A program made the translations under genes and the position numbers. From Tricholomella constricta (Eukaryota > Basidiomycota > Agaricomycetes > Agaricales > Lyophyllaceae): a DNA stretch of 64,000 bases. The DNA is taken from the NCBI GenBank assembly GCA_013368375.1, contig JAACJP010000004.1, positions 1,240,001 through 1,304,000 of the forward strand, read 5' to 3'. Under the pieces are notes generated by a model. That model was not told where the DNA came from, ran no database searches, and worked only from the letters and a program-made list of their open reading frames with translations. Positions 22,863 through 36,801 of the stretch are shown in pieces (within the stretch, counting starts at the first letter, position 1; the number at the start of each line of letters is the position of its first letter).

Positions 22863-25527
22863 TCACCCATCTCCACCTCCTCCACAGCCACCTCCTCCAC
22901 ATCCTCCATCTCCACCTCCTCCACATCCTCCATCTCCACCTCCTCCACATCCTCCATCTCCGCCTCCTCCGCCGCCATTGCCCCGCCCCCTGGACCCACA
23001 TCCGGCACCTAGATATTCTGTTGAATGTCAGTTTCAAAAGATGAATGGGATGGCACGAGCCTGAGCCACAGATACTACCGGCTCCGCATCCGCCTGCACC
23101 CTGCAAGAAAGCACCGTAAGAAACAGCATGAATGTGTACAAGACGACAGCACTTACAGGTACACAAGAGGCTTCGCCAGCTGTGCCTTCCCTGTTGTCAA
23201 CAATACTACCACTCCCGATGACACACCCTCCTGGTGTGGTGTAGTGCATCGGGATGGGAATCAAGAAGGCGGGATCATGCTCGTCTCCGCTTTCGCCGCT
23301 CTGCGCCTCGCGTTTTTTCCGGCGTGCAAGCTTCTTCTGCTGCTTTTCCCTGTTCCGGTGGCTCTGCCAACGGTGATAAACAAAAACGGCATTGTGGTCG
23401 CTTGGGTGTGTCGCTTCATGTGCATTGCTTTGGTCGGGCGGGAGGAGGTGTGGCATTCTGGTGACTTTGAAGACCAGGCGCACAAGCTTCTGCCCGATGG
23501 TGTCCCCGGGAAGGGGGCAGCCACAGTAGGTATATGGAAGTCCGAAACGCATCTGTGGCGTTTAGCAGTCATGCTTCACCTTGCAGGATCAACGAGATTC
23601 TCACCTTCCACGCACGGAAAGTGATATCGAATGCAGAGGACAGACGAGACTCTTCGACCTTGTCGTCGCTAGCATAAAGAAGGGAATCAGGGTGTCATAG
23701 GATGAAACTGGAGAAAGGTTGACTGACTGGTCGACAAGACGTCGCAAAAGTAGCATGCAATGTGTGTCGTATTTGCTCCCCATCATTTGGTGTGTATGCC
23801 ATACTAAGTCGATATCCAAGGTTGGGACAAAGAATGAAGCAGGTGAGGACGACATCAGGTCCAAGAAGCTACAGGAAAAGATGGATTTTATTCATGATGT
23901 ATAGTGGCGGGTATTTTATTCGAAGCGCCAACCTGTGGTAGCGAGCTATTGCATGCTTTAAGACAAGTTCGTCTTCCAGGCTGTCAAAAAATCCGATAGC
24001 AGTCCAGTGGAGATCTTGCATCTTTTTGATGAAGAGGCCTTGACGAAGCACCTGGATTTATTCCGTGAGGAGAGCCAAGTCATGCAAGCTTGTTCAACGC
24101 ACCGCTCCAACTAAGTCAACAGAGAACATTTTGTCATCGGTGTAGGCGCTGAATATTCTCCTAAGCCTAACAGGCGTTGAAGCTGAGAAATATGTGCGTA
24201 TGGAAAAACCCTCTATGCTCACAGTCTCCCATCACCGACTTTCAACGCCATGCACTTCCTGATATCTTCGAGGTTATAATTGACGTTCTTCATAATACAT
24301 TGCATCCACTCCGCCTTGCTCGATTCAATTGGCTTTTTGAGTTCTTGCGCGAGCATGATAACTTCTTTCACTTTCCTCGCGCGGCGCGCGCTCCGTATTT
24401 AAATCTGACATTGAAGTTCGAAGTGTACCCCTGGGTCAACAAATGGAGTGAGCTGTAAGCGTTCAATTCATGCATTGAAACGCACGCTAAAGATGACCAA
24501 AGTTTGGGTTCAGTGCGCACAAGATTGCCAGTCAGTTTGTAGAGTGCCAACGTCTCCTTCGTGATCCTGGTACTTTGGCAATCATAGGCGGGGCAACGAA
24601 GAACGAAGCCTTGTTGCAAATAACCTGTACCATCCTCTTTCATGAGGGCTGTACCATGATATGCTCAATTAGATGGGTGGCGATCGAGCAAGTGACGAAC
24701 GCACGCGCTTCCAGGCTTTGACGGCATCTCAGGCAACGTATAGACCTAGTGGTCAGTATCGCTTCCAAAGGATCAAAGGCAGTCGATGTTTTCTCCATCC
24801 AATTCGATATTCTTGCCTGACTAGGCGGTGAAGCCAGCATTTCTTCCAATTTTCTCCCCTAGACAATCAGTGAAAAATTCAGCGGAAGCCACTTGAGAAA
24901 ACATTCGAGAGGATACATGCGAGATTATCCGAAAATTGGCTTCCCAATTCCCTCAGAATGCCCAGGACCTGAATTCGAGAGCAATCTTCTCCATACCAGC
25001 TACGTTCATTATTTGGCAGTGGGTAAATTAAATGGCACATGTAGTGGAAATACTAAACATTTGATACCTTGGATTCAACATGTAGGAATGCCACACCTGA
25101 ATTGCTCATCAGTTTAACGTGTTGGACTCAATTTCCTGCATCACCATCAGGGCATCCAATGGGGGAAGTATGTCGGGCAAGCCTTTCTCTATATCTTCAC
25201 TTATAAGAGACTGACACCAGCTCTCAAATCTGAGCAGACTTTCATATCAAAGGTTCCTCGTACACTTCCGATTCAGACCGCCTACCGTTCAACTGCCCGT
25301 CCCACAAACCAGGTCCACCTCAGTTCTTTATCCTCCGGCATCTGATCAAGCCAAACTCTCATCCTGGCTTGTTCGAGTCCTTCGACGGTCGATCTAAGAG
25401 ATGCAAAGGCACGCAACAGGGCGAGATGGCCTTTGAGCTGGGAGACCTCTACAAGAGCAATGGTGGGAAGGCCCCCAATTCGAAATATGCCAGGAAAGGG
25501 GTGGTCAGGTGGAAAGTCGAGGTCCAT
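22863..25527 (-). CDS. Glycine-rich domain-containing protein (GRDP/DUF1399 family)
   Basis: Recovered by joining about 15 short exons. The order is QLKGHLALLRAFASLRSTVEG, then AVERFESWC, PPLDALM-VWHSYMLNP-SWYGEDC, TAFDPLEAILTTRSIRCLRC, and GTGYLQQGFVLRC. It continues with FSAYTDDKMFSVDLVGAVLRQG, FIKKMQDLHWTAIGFFD and the family signature FFVPTLDIDLVWHTHQ. VDHDDKVEESRLSSAFDITFRAW, RFGLPYTYCGCPLPGDTIGQ and a Gly/Cys/Asp repeat tail ending at the TGA at 22863 complete it. Plant GRDPs affect stress and development; the fungal role is not established. The start is uncertain: the ATG at 25527 fits, but an upstream exon between 25528 and 25920 is possible. One junction near 24850-24900 could not be fixed. 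Confidence 0.85.
22866..22984 (-). repeat. 24-base tandem repeat encoding Gly/Cys/Asp tail
   Basis: The last coding exon of the GRDP gene repeats a 24-base unit coding for GGCGGGGD. The first copies on the coding strand are perfect and the last ones varied. On the + strand it appears as CCTCCACAT runs. Both long alternative frames over it (Pro-rich on +, Glu-rich on -) are artefacts of the repeat. Such arrays are prone to length change. Confidence 0.8.
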
Positions 25528-26153
25528 CCTCCGGTTCCTTCAAGAGAGAGAAACTGCTGGGTTTGGTGAAGTCTTTCGAGAAGGTGGTCCTAGAATTGTC
25601 GAGCTGTTGATGTTGAGCATTAGAAAAGACAACTCTTTCCCGACACTCCAGGACATTATAGAGCACAGCGCCGCGGAGAGCACTGCCATAAAGTTTATAT
25701 GGCAGGAGCATCGCCTTCAAGCTAGCGTAAATGATGGAGGTGATAAGTAGGACAGATAGAGCTCTGGAGTATGGAAGGCGGCATTGACAGCAACAGCCAT
25801 ACGGCATCAGTTCCTGCTGTGTGGTGGATAAATCGTAATGCATTTGGCTAGTGACGTGACAGAATGTTCCAAACTTACCTAAGTACAACTTGTCCATCGC
25901 AACACATTGGGACAAACTCTAGGTGAGCAGTTTTGAAGGTCCAGGCGAGCCCAATATACTCCCAGTAAACAAGTAATTCCTTTTCACGCACACAGTAACT
26001 TGTTGGGTTTCTTATGATTCTATGTAGAGCGACACTGACCGAGTCGTGTACGAGAATAAATTGACTGAAATAAAAATAATAATGCCTGGCCGGTAGTAAC
26101 GATGTTGTGAGAGGATTCTGAACGAATGATCTCCACGAAAAGCACGAAGACCA
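25528..26153. other. Intergenic, 626 bases: GRDP 5' region and glucanase 3' region
   Basis: No supported gene. It should contain the promoter and possibly a missed first exon of the GRDP gene, and the 3' untranslated region of the glucanase gene. A 136-residue open frame at 25505-25915 (-) overlaps the GRDP start, has no recognisable domain and is not called. Confidence 0.5.
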
Positions 26154-27910
<1,757 letters not shown>

Positions 27911-28818
27911 GATGGAAACGATACAATCGAGGGCTGAGTTGGAGGCATGTTAGTTTGCTCCTTCATTTATACGCTGCGTCAAAAGTTGTAGTAAAAATAA
28001 TTGATCGCCCCATGTGCTTCTAGTTCCAACTTTGGGCGAACAAGGTGGTTTACGAGCAGTCTCTTGCAAATTTTCCGGAGTCGCCACATTGTTCGCGTTC
28101 ACATGTGTCTTTGAGTCTGTGTCCGTCGAGCAAAAAGGACCATATAAGCTAAGCTCTGAGCATTCGATGTATAATAGCCCCGGATAGTAGGACACCTAGC
28201 AGACCAGTAATCGATGAAGGGGTTACAAGAAGTCTTGTCGCAGGACACGTGAGATGAACACCTGCATGATACTTTCATTCGATGCGCCGAAAGTGGCGGA
28301 AAGGAAGCCAAGGATGGGTTGCCAGCACACGTCGAAATTTGGCGCTTGTGTACATTTCGCCGTTTGGGCAGGTCAAGAGGAAAGGGGCGGGTTATGCATC
28401 CGACACGGACCAACGCGTCTCAGGGTCACTGGACGCCATCCCCACGTGTCGATGTGCAGATTACTCGTGTCTTGGACTCTTCTGTGACCCATTAGCCCTC
28501 GCGTACGTGCTGGGGCGCATGGTTGACAATAAGTATGACTCTTGGGCAAGTTTGCTAATAAGCAGGTTGCTAGCACGCAATTTCTTTGATGAACGCGCTG
28601 CTTCAGTTCCGTCAACAATCCCCGCTGATGACATCGGGGTCGCAGTGGCCTGCCAGCTCCTGAAACGATGCTGGACGGTGATCGCTGGCAGGTAACGGTA
28701 AGTAAAGGTCTCCGCAAGGCTGCGCATGTATCGCATTCCGGCAAGTACCGGCAACTAGAGCACTCATTTATTTAATCTAGCAACAGACTCATTGCTGGCT
28801 CTAAAATACACCACCACC
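27911..28818. promoter_or_regulatory. Shared 908-base region between two divergent cell-wall genes
   Basis: No supported gene lies here. Open frames such as 28282-28695 (+) have no domain and unlikely composition. The region should hold the promoters of the glucanase (-) and UAP1 (+). An AT-rich TTATTTAAT tract lies about 50 bases before the UAP1 ATG. Confidence 0.55.
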
Positions 28819-30355
28819 ATGTCCACCGATACCCTTCGCAATCGTTACCAAGCTGCTGGCCAGGATCATCTCCTCACATTCTGGTCTCAACTCTCTTCTG
28901 CCGAGCAGGAGGCCCTCGCCGCCCAACTCGATGCACTCGATATTGAACGCGTTAATCGCATCTACAATAAAGCTGTCGGCTCAGAATCTGGAGCTTTGAG
29001 CCCCATCTCAGCCTCGGCAACAATAGAGCCTCTACCTAAAGGCGCATCAGAGTCGGTTGGCACACCTGAAAAGGACGAAGAATGGCGGCGGATTGGTTTG
29101 GAGGCGATTGGACGTGGCGAAGTTGGTGTTCTTTTGATGGCAGGCGGTCAAGGGACACGGCTTGGTAGCTCCGCGCCTAAGGGTTGCTACGATATCGGCT
29201 TGCCATCCCACAAATCCCTCTTCCAATATCAGGCGGAACGCATCGCCCGTTTGCAGACCGTCGCTGAACAAGAGGTCGGCAAGCCTGCCGGTTCTGTCGT
29301 GATTCCCTGGTATGTGATGACCAGTGGACCTACTCGTCAGGATACAGAAAGCTTTTTCGCCTCAAACTCCTACTTTGGGCTGGATCCCAGAAACGTAATC
29401 CTTTTCGAACAAGGTCAGGAAACATCTCATGCTTCATGACAGTTAACTTACCCTGTGGACGAGATTAGGTACATTACCCTGTCTTACAAATGACGGCAAA
29501 GTGCTGCTTGAGAGTCCCTATCGCGTCGCAGTCGCCCCTGATGGCAATGGCGGCCTCTACGCCGCTACTCGTTCCCCCCTGTCTGCTGAAGACAAATTAC
29601 ACACCGTCCTTTCCGATCTCGCCAAGCGGAAAGTCCTTTACGTACATGCGTACTGTGTCGACAACTGCCTCGTGCGCGTTGCCGACCCTGTTTTCCTCGG
29701 TTACAGTATTCAGAAACAGGCGGACTGCGCTGCTAAGGTTGTCCCCAAATCACACCCCACCGAATCCGTGGGCGTCGTCGCGTACCGCGACTCGAAGTTC
29801 AGCGTCGTCGAATACTCGGAAATCACCAAGGAGCAGGCAGAGCGACGCGATCCCGAGACCGGCGAGCTTTCCTTCCGCGCCGGAAATATCGCGAACCACT
29901 TCTACACCACCGCGTTCCTAAACCAAGTCGAGACATTCGAGGAGGAGCTCGCATTCCATATCGCACGGAAGAAAATATCCCACGTTGATCTAGAGACGAA
30001 GGAGCTAGTCAAGCCGGACAAGCCTAACGGAATGAAACTCGAGATGTTCGTGTTTGATGTGTTCCCTTTTACGGAACGCTTTTCCGTGCTGGAAGTGGCG
30101 AGGGACGAAGAGTTCAGCCCCCTGAAGAATGCACGCGGGACAGGTTCTGATGATCCGGAAACCAGTCGTCACGATCTGCTTGCGCAGCACAGGAGGTTCT
30201 TGGAGCGGGCGGGAGCGACAGTCAAGGAGGGCGTTGAGATTGAGATCTCCCCTCTTGTGAGCTACGCAGGTGAAGGTTTGGAGAGTGTGAAGGGCAAGAC
30301 ACTCACGAAGTCGGGGTTTGTCGAGAATGTCGAGGAACTTGACATTTTAGCATAG
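28819..30355 (+). CDS. UAP1: UDP-N-acetylglucosamine pyrophosphorylase
   Basis: It forms UDP-GlcNAc from GlcNAc-1-phosphate and UTP, the chitin and N-glycan donor. Two exons, 28819-29413 and 29469-30355, join EQG to TLPCLTNDGK. Motifs: the nucleotide-binding LLMAGGQGTRLGSSAPKG, KSLFQYQAERI, WYVMTSGPT, then DGNGGLYAA, VHAYCVDNCLVRVADPVFLG, NIANHFYT and the LEMFVFDVFP segment. The length, about 495 residues, is usual. The ATG at 28819 sits in an ACCACCACC leader and is preferred to the upstream in-frame ATG at 28792. Confidence 0.96.
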
Positions 30356-30525
30356 TTTTCTTTCACTTCTGGCCTTGAACCCTCGCGGACTCGTTATTAA
30401 ACAACGGACTTAATCATGGAACTGTAATCTCAAATCCTTTTCTGGCTTCGGACGTGTACGAGAACGAGTGGAGGATCCTGGCTCAGTTATAATCTGCTGT
30501 GGATAAAGCGAACGAACGGGTCTGG

Positions 30526-32672
30526 TCAACCGCCTACAGGACCATCACCGAGCTTCTTCGTTCCCCGGGGTCCTTTCCTTTCCAACTCTTCTCGGAGAGA
30601 GGCGAAGAGACGCTGCGTGCGTTCAGCGTTTGGCTTTTGTATTATCTGAATTAGTCCTCCTTTCAGAACATCGATGCAGGATGCCCTAGATATTCGCACC
30701 TCTTTACAACACGTAATCAATTTGTCGATGAGCATTGTCTGCCCGTTCTGTGCATCTTCCAAATCCTTTCTGAGTTGCTGGTTCTACGGTGGGGCAGGTA
30801 GCGCAGAGGAAAGAATCGAACCTGAGAAATGGAAATGCTAACTATCATGCGGACAGACGCATACCTCATCTTCCTGTTTGTCTGCACGAACTTTCTCGCC
30901 CTCAGCCAGCTGCTTTTGTTCCGCGGCTCGCGCTCTCGAAAGCAGGACTTCAAGTTCTTTGGACCGTATCACGCATTCGAAGTGTTTTTCTCGAAGCTCG
31001 TACTGCCGGAGTACTTCCTTCAATCGTTCTCGTACACTGTGAGCAGTCAATCTGAGGGATAGAATAGCAGCAGATGCAGAAATAACGCACACTCCATCGA
31101 AGATTTCCTCCAGGGTCCTTTTTGCTCTGCTTTTACATAAAAATGGGAACGGAAAATGCGAAAGAACGCGTCTCTCACTCTTTGGGGCTGTCGTTCCAGT
31201 TTTTTCTCAGCTTCTCGCGACGGGGTTCGGCATGCTCGGACTAAAGATGTCGCCCAAGTCGATTTCATGTTCAACGCGGAAATGAATATGTCACTCACCC
31301 ATTCTTCAGGGCCTGGGCCATCCGTCAAATCCATCATCTCCACAGCAAGGATCTCATCACCATCTTCCATACCCGCCTCCTCTGGTGTCTGCTCTGCTTC
31401 TACACTTCTTCCATTGTGCGTGAAGATAAACTGCATTGTAGGAGACGTCACGGTCGATCCTGACGGCTGAGTACTCGCCGCTTCGGATTTTGCAGACCCA
31501 TTCATTTGATTACCACTCGCTCCGTCACTCCCCTTCTTCCCGGAAGTTGGCCGTTCCATACGTTCTGTCCATGCGTTAAATAGCCTTGATAGTTTCGTCT
31601 TGCGAGAGATCTTGAAAAAGAGTTCTGCGCGGTAGCGGCATACGACTTTGACGACGATGTCGGGCATTTCCCGGTATTTGACATCTTGCAATTTCGCCTT
31701 GTCTGCTCGTTTCGCCAGGTCATTCTTCATCTGCATGAGCTGGAAATGGCTGAATAACACGTCTACGTGGGATGAATGCAAGGGACTACCTCGTCTTGGG
31801 CTTCCTCAACGCTCTGTACAAGCCTTTTTCCGTCTTCCTAATCCTGCTGTTAGAGAGGGGGCCATGATACCGAGGCTTGAGAACCTTACACGTAGCCTCT
31901 TGTTGTCCTGCATACACTGAATTAGTCGTCAGAACGAATCAGGATCCAAGTACGTACTTTCTGCAGTTCACGAGCAAGGTTCTCCATCCTCGTTTTCGTC
32001 TGGTTCGCTTTAGTGAGCTGGCCTTTGGCTTTGAAGGGAATCGAGATGAATTTATGGAAGCTAGGTTTAGAGCTGGTGCAATAGAGTTCACCTGCATCCT
32101 TGTCCTTCAGAAGCTTCTGTTTCTCCTTTGCATGGTCTCGTTCTACCCGCTTTAGTTCTGCAAACTGTACGAGGCAGCGTCAGGTATTGAGCGGGGCTAG
32201 ACCACGTAGTAACAAGTTTACCAGTTCGATGTATTTAGAATGAATGGCGGCTTCCTCCATGCCCTTGACTGACTTGACTGCTTCCTCGGCTAGTAGAGTG
32301 ATAGGAATTACAGCGGGATGAAGTTGAATGGATTGACGCACCAAATCTCCTCTCTTCCTCCTCCTCTAAGACTTCCTCTTCCTCCAAAGCGGCGATCCTA
32401 TTCTTTAAACTCTCGTACATCGTTGCTGGGTCTACCGGCACGTCACTCCTCTTCTTTCCTTTTTGCGCATGATGGTGATGTCCATTTGTACCGGGAGTAT
32501 GATTATGTGGTGGGTTGGGCCGATTAGCTGGTGGTGGATGCGTCGTGTTGATGTGAACTGGAGGTGTCGGCGGTGCAGTGGCAGGCGCTGGCGGAGTAGG
32601 GCCCGCTGGCGATGGTTTTGCTGCCTTGGTAGTCGTTGCATTCTGAGAATGAGTTACGGAGACCCCGTTCAT
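30526..32672 (-). CDS. Taxilin-family coiled-coil protein with an embedded ubiquitin/SUMO-like domain
   Basis: The N-terminus is Pro/His-rich. The taxilin coil follows (KQKLLKDKDA-KGQLTKANQTKTRMENLARELQK, DNKRLR). After KLQDVKYRE the same exon runs without a stop into a SUMO-like fold: VVKVVCRYRAELFFKISRKTKL...TERM, a Ser/Gly-rich loop, then FIFTHNGRSVE...TPEEAGMEDGDEILAVEMMDL. Exons 31234-31179 (HAEPRREKL...) and 31126-31091 (AKRTLEEIFDGV), with a 52-base GT-AG intron between, return in frame to taxilin from 31036: RERLKEVLRQYELREKHFE, SKELEVLLSRARA, DAQNGQTMLIDKLI. It ends RLFASLREELERKG...PVGG. Taxilins bind syntaxins in membrane traffic. The SUMO-like segment has no C-terminal Gly-Gly, so it would act in cis as a binding module. 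Confidence 0.82.
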
Positions 32673-33099
32673 CGCTGGACGTCGTCGGTGGGGCTGGTTT
32701 ATGAAATCCCGTTAAGTGTGACGGGTGTAGAAAAGGAAAAGGCAAGGGTCGTTCAGTTGGCGACCCCACTGCTCCACTTCTTGCCCTCAAGTTACTTCAT
32801 TCGTTGGACCATTAGATGCACTCTGCCATGGTCATTCTATTCTTTGTATGGGATCAATTCTTGCCATTTTCGACAAAGACTTATGAAACAACTGAGAACG
32901 GTCACTAGTGGATATTAGAGAGTCAGGGCTTTTTCTTTGACAGGTTATGCTTGTTACACATTAGAAAAACAGAGTTTGTGGGTAAGAATAAACACAGAAT
33001 CGGTTGCATTCGCAGAGATCTGCATGAGTTCATCCGAGTCCCTCCAAGCCAGGAGCGTGACGGATGGAGCGTGATGTGTTACACGTCACGTTATCCGTA

Positions 33100-33115
33100 A
33101 CGCGTCAGGACGCGT
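33100..33115 (+). promoter_or_regulatory. Two ACGCGT (MluI cell-cycle box-like) sites before BRH2
   Basis: ACGCGT occurs at 33100-33105 and 33110-33115, one helical turn apart and 16-31 bases before the BRH2 ATG. In yeasts this motif binds MBF and drives G1/S expression of replication and repair genes. Function here is inferred from the motif and the gene's role. The rest of 32673-33130 is the divergent promoter shared with the taxilin gene. Confidence 0.55.
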
Positions 33116-33130
33116 TGAGCTTGTTTGGCC

Positions 33131-36100
33131 ATGGCCAACATCAAGTCGTCTGGCTGGAGATCTCTTCTAAAACCAACTTCTGTTCCTTCACATCGTAATG
33201 CGCAGCCCTGGTAGGCCCTTTGCTGAATGACGATATATTTCTGCTGACCGCTTTTTCTAGACTCCCCATTAAGCTCACCCATTAGGAAGCGCCAACGACT
33301 CTCTTCGCCCACATATGACGAACAACTCGGAGATCTCAGTCAAGCCGACATCGACGCATTTGATAAGATTGAGGCCCAGCTTTCTCAATCTCCGAGGAAG
33401 GGTAGCAGTCAGGTTAAGGCATGTCGTCGGAATCTACAACACGCATCTTCAGGTCAAAACGGTCTACGCTCAGGACCATGACTCAAGGGCTGACTGTTCT
33501 GTCGCAGGTCATAGTAATATCTCTGAACAAAAGAAAGCATTGCCTCTGGCAGACGACCCAGACAACCCCTTTACGACGGGATTCGCAAGCGCGAAGTTCA
33601 CAAATGCCGCGTTTAGTACTACTTCATCGGTCCCGATACCCGGTTTCCTGAAAGCATCTTCCATGCATAACGATTCGATGATGGGAAGCTTCCAGGCTTT
33701 GGACCGTTCTCCCTCACCACAGGAAGAGGACCTCGATGCCTGGTTCAAGCCAACAGAAGCCATACATCCTGTGGCATTCCAAACCGCGTCAGTTGCCTTG
33801 GACTCGACCGAAACTCCAGCCTTCTTTGGATTCGCAAAAGCCTCAAGTCATGGGCTCATTGCGCCTTCCAGCGCGGCTTTTGCTAAAGCTCAGGCCAAGA
33901 TGGAACAAATCTGGCGAGAAGTCGACCAATCTCCGGAAAAATCCTTAGGCTCCAGTTCGTCAACTCCAGCCGCTGCAGACGCCGAAACTGTGTTCAGGCC
34001 TGCATCCACCCCTTCTCTTCAACACTCCCCACGGCGGCCAGCTTTACAATCCGTTGGGAACTCCATCAACACCTTTGGCTTCAACTCTCCTGGCACTCCG
34101 ACACCTTTAGGACATAACCGCGGAACGGGGATCCCACACAAAGCTGCTGTTACCTTGACACCCACAGAGCTACTTATAAGCAAGAACTCTAAACCGTTCA
34201 AGTCTCCGTTGCTCGCCAAGAAACCAATCACGACTAATGCAGACTTTTCGGGATCGCCATTGAAACCAAGTAGCCGCTTTTCTGGATTTTCAACCGCAAG
34301 ATCTCAACATCCACTAGCCTCAGCACCTATCACAGCGAATTCCACATCCATTTCGACCCCCAGCCTTCCGTTAATGGCCACTCCGGCCCGCCATCCCAGA
34401 GTTTCAGCTGCAGGGTCAACTGTCAGAAGACATTCTCCAGCACCATTTGTAACTCCGTTCAAACCAGGCATGAAGCCTGGTCAACCTGGTCGATTGAAGC
34501 TCCTTGAGGAGGCCTTCAAGGCTTCTCAGTTACAACAATTAGTGACGCCTGACAAGAGGAAGGCTGACTGGCTGACGCAAGAAAGACCCGGAGACAAGGC
34601 GGGTCGCGCCTCACGCACAGGAGTCTTCGATCTCAGTATGGCTTCGGGGAATTTTTGTAGAACTACTACTGATATGCACCCATAGCGCCACCTCCAAATC
34701 GCCAAACGTTGGCGTCACTTGGCTTGCTACCTCAGCAATACACAATTGATGAACTTGAGTCCATGGGGATGTAAGTGTCCACCTCCATCTATCCGTTTCT
34801 CTGGCTTATATCTCGTATATTAGAAATTTTAAAGAATTGTCACAAATAACGCCGAAATTGGCAATGTACTATTCATTCCATACTCCCACCGCTACACCTT
34901 TATACCCCCTCACCTCCAGTCCCCCCGTCGTCCTCGGATCTGCACAAGCCTTGGATGCTTTGTTGGACAACGGTTGCTCGTTAGCAACAAAACCTTGGGT
35001 TGACAATCACTGGGGTCTCATTCTTTGGAAGCTTGCAGGAATGGTCGGCCTTGAGCCCCAGCGGGAAAGCATACCAAATCAGAAACGGTGGTGCTGGGCG
35101 GAAGTGATGCGCCAGTTGTTCTACAGGTACTTGATTCAAGGACTAATCAAACAATCATCGCTTACCTCCTTCCCCAGATATGAGCGCGAAATTAACAGGG
35201 CAAAGCGCCCCCCGCTTCGATTAATCACCACACATGATGCCCCTGCAGCCTATCCTATGGTTCTCTGTGTTTCTGATATCACCTGGATAACAGGTGGCTA
35301 TGCGGACGATGGCGGGCCGTTAAAATCGCGTCCGGAACTGGAAGTAACGGACGGATGGTACCGGTTACGAGCCCAAGTTGATGCTCCTCTCGCTCGTGCT
35401 ATAAAGCGAGGCCTCATACGAATCGGGCGGAAACTTACTGTCGCTGGTGCTTATGTTAGTGCCCTTCTCTGTCATTTCATATATCCTCTCACTCCGGACA
35501 TATAGCTATCGTCCGAGAGGAAAGATCCTTCGGAGGTGTTGGAAGCGTACAATTCGGTCAAGTTGGTGATATCAGGCAACTCATCGCACCTGGCGCCTTG
35601 GCATGCAAAACTGGGGTTCAGCCCCGGCCCTTGTATCTCCACGCTGCATAGCCTGACACCTGACGGTGGAATGGTCGCCGCTATGGACATCGTGGTGGTT
35701 AAGGTGGATCCCCAAATTTCTGCTTTACTTGTTCGCTCACCGCTCTTTTTGATTTTTTTGACAGACACATCCCATTGCTTACATCGAATTTATCGAGGAC
35801 GAAAACGGACTTCAAAACCGGGAAGGTCCCATGAACGCGAACGAGGAGGCTACCGCGCATAGAAATTGGAAGGTTTGTGATACTCCTTGTACTACAGGCG
35901 CCTTTCTCACCGTGTTGTTCTTGTAGAAACGATATGAGTTCGAAATGTCGAAACTGCGCGCGGAACTCGAGAAGAAATGGGACCGCTACGAGGGCTATAT
36001 CGAACGCCTGGAGCGAAGGGCTGGTATTGAGGAGTTCCGACCAAGCCAAGACGGTTCGTTCAGCTTTCCATACTTCAAATTTGTCCCTTACATGTCTGCC

Positions 36101-36670
36101 CAGATTTTCCCCTTGACGTCATAGAGAGCATGTACGATGAGCTTGAAGATCTCGCTGAGGCTCCCAATGTCCTGAAGGGCTTGGGTAAAACTGAAAGTGG
36201 CTTGTTGGCACGCTACATTCGCGGGCGCCTTGATAAGGACAAAGCCCATGCGGGAGAGGACATGGAAAGTGAACTTAAGGTATGGCTCTTGTACGTCGTT
36301 GTTTGCTTGCTCTGAAGTCACCTTTTTAGCACATCTGTCCACCACGGAATGTCCGCAATTTCAGAATTATAGTTGTCCAAGATGCACGTACCCAGATGCG
36401 AACTGGGCACCGCAAGGCTCTATTGAATGTATGGGACGTCTTGAATCTCTCGTTTTTCGAAGGCGGTTCCCCTGGTTCATTTGAAATTGGGCAGCGGTTC
36501 ATGGTGAGTCTAAATTGGGCGCCCACAACGTCGTGTCCAGCTCATGGCCATATTTGCAGGTCACGAACTTGAAGCCCACCCACCAGAATTCATGGATGGA
36601 TCGTGAACCAGGTTCTGAGGTGTATCTGTGCACCATTCAGAGCTCTCGTTGGACGCCGTTGAAGACTTGA
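33131..36670 (+). CDS. BRH2: BRCA2 homologue (Brh2 type), Rad51 mediator
   Basis: It loads Rad51 on ssDNA in homologous recombination. The N-terminal half is Ser/Pro-rich and holds one good BRC-like repeat, GFAKASSHGLIAPSSAAFAKA (about 33828-33913), and a weaker one at GFASAKF (33579). The DNA-binding domain follows. It has the helical domain (WVDNHWGLILWKLAGMVG, WCWAEVMRQLFYRYEREIN), OB1 (WYRLRAQVDAPLARAIKRGLIRIGRKL) and OB2 with a short tower-like coil (WKKRYEFEMSKLRAELEKKW). The end is RFMVTNLKPTHQNSWM...VYLCTIQSSRWTPL. The HD-OB1 part is the Dss1-binding surface in this family. The first exon starts at 33131; its splice to SPIRKRQRL has two possible donors. Confidence 0.93.
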
Positions 36671-36801
36671 GTGCTGAGACGATGCAGTAGAAATTGTGTA
36701 TGTACGATGGTAATGAATGAGGGCAGACTTCATCCAACTGTAGCCATAACGCGACGAAGAAATTAGCACAAATAATAGAAAATTGTGTATGATAGGAGTG
36801 T

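Noticed and set aside
22621..23064. Proline-rich open frame on the + strand and Glu/Val-rich frame on the - strand (22805-23008)
   Set aside because: Both are alternative frames over the Gly/Cys repeat of the GRDP last exon. The GRDP frame is supported by the upstream family motifs and by splicing.
28282..28695. 137-residue frame in the glucanase/UAP1 intergenic region
   Set aside because: No recognisable domain, irregular composition, overlapping frames on both strands; more likely promoter sequence.
31179..31667. SUMO-like segment as an independent nested gene starting at ATG 31667
   Set aside because: The upstream coil is in the same uninterrupted exon, and a 52-base intron restores the taxilin frame downstream. 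The fused reading is simpler, although nesting is not excluded.
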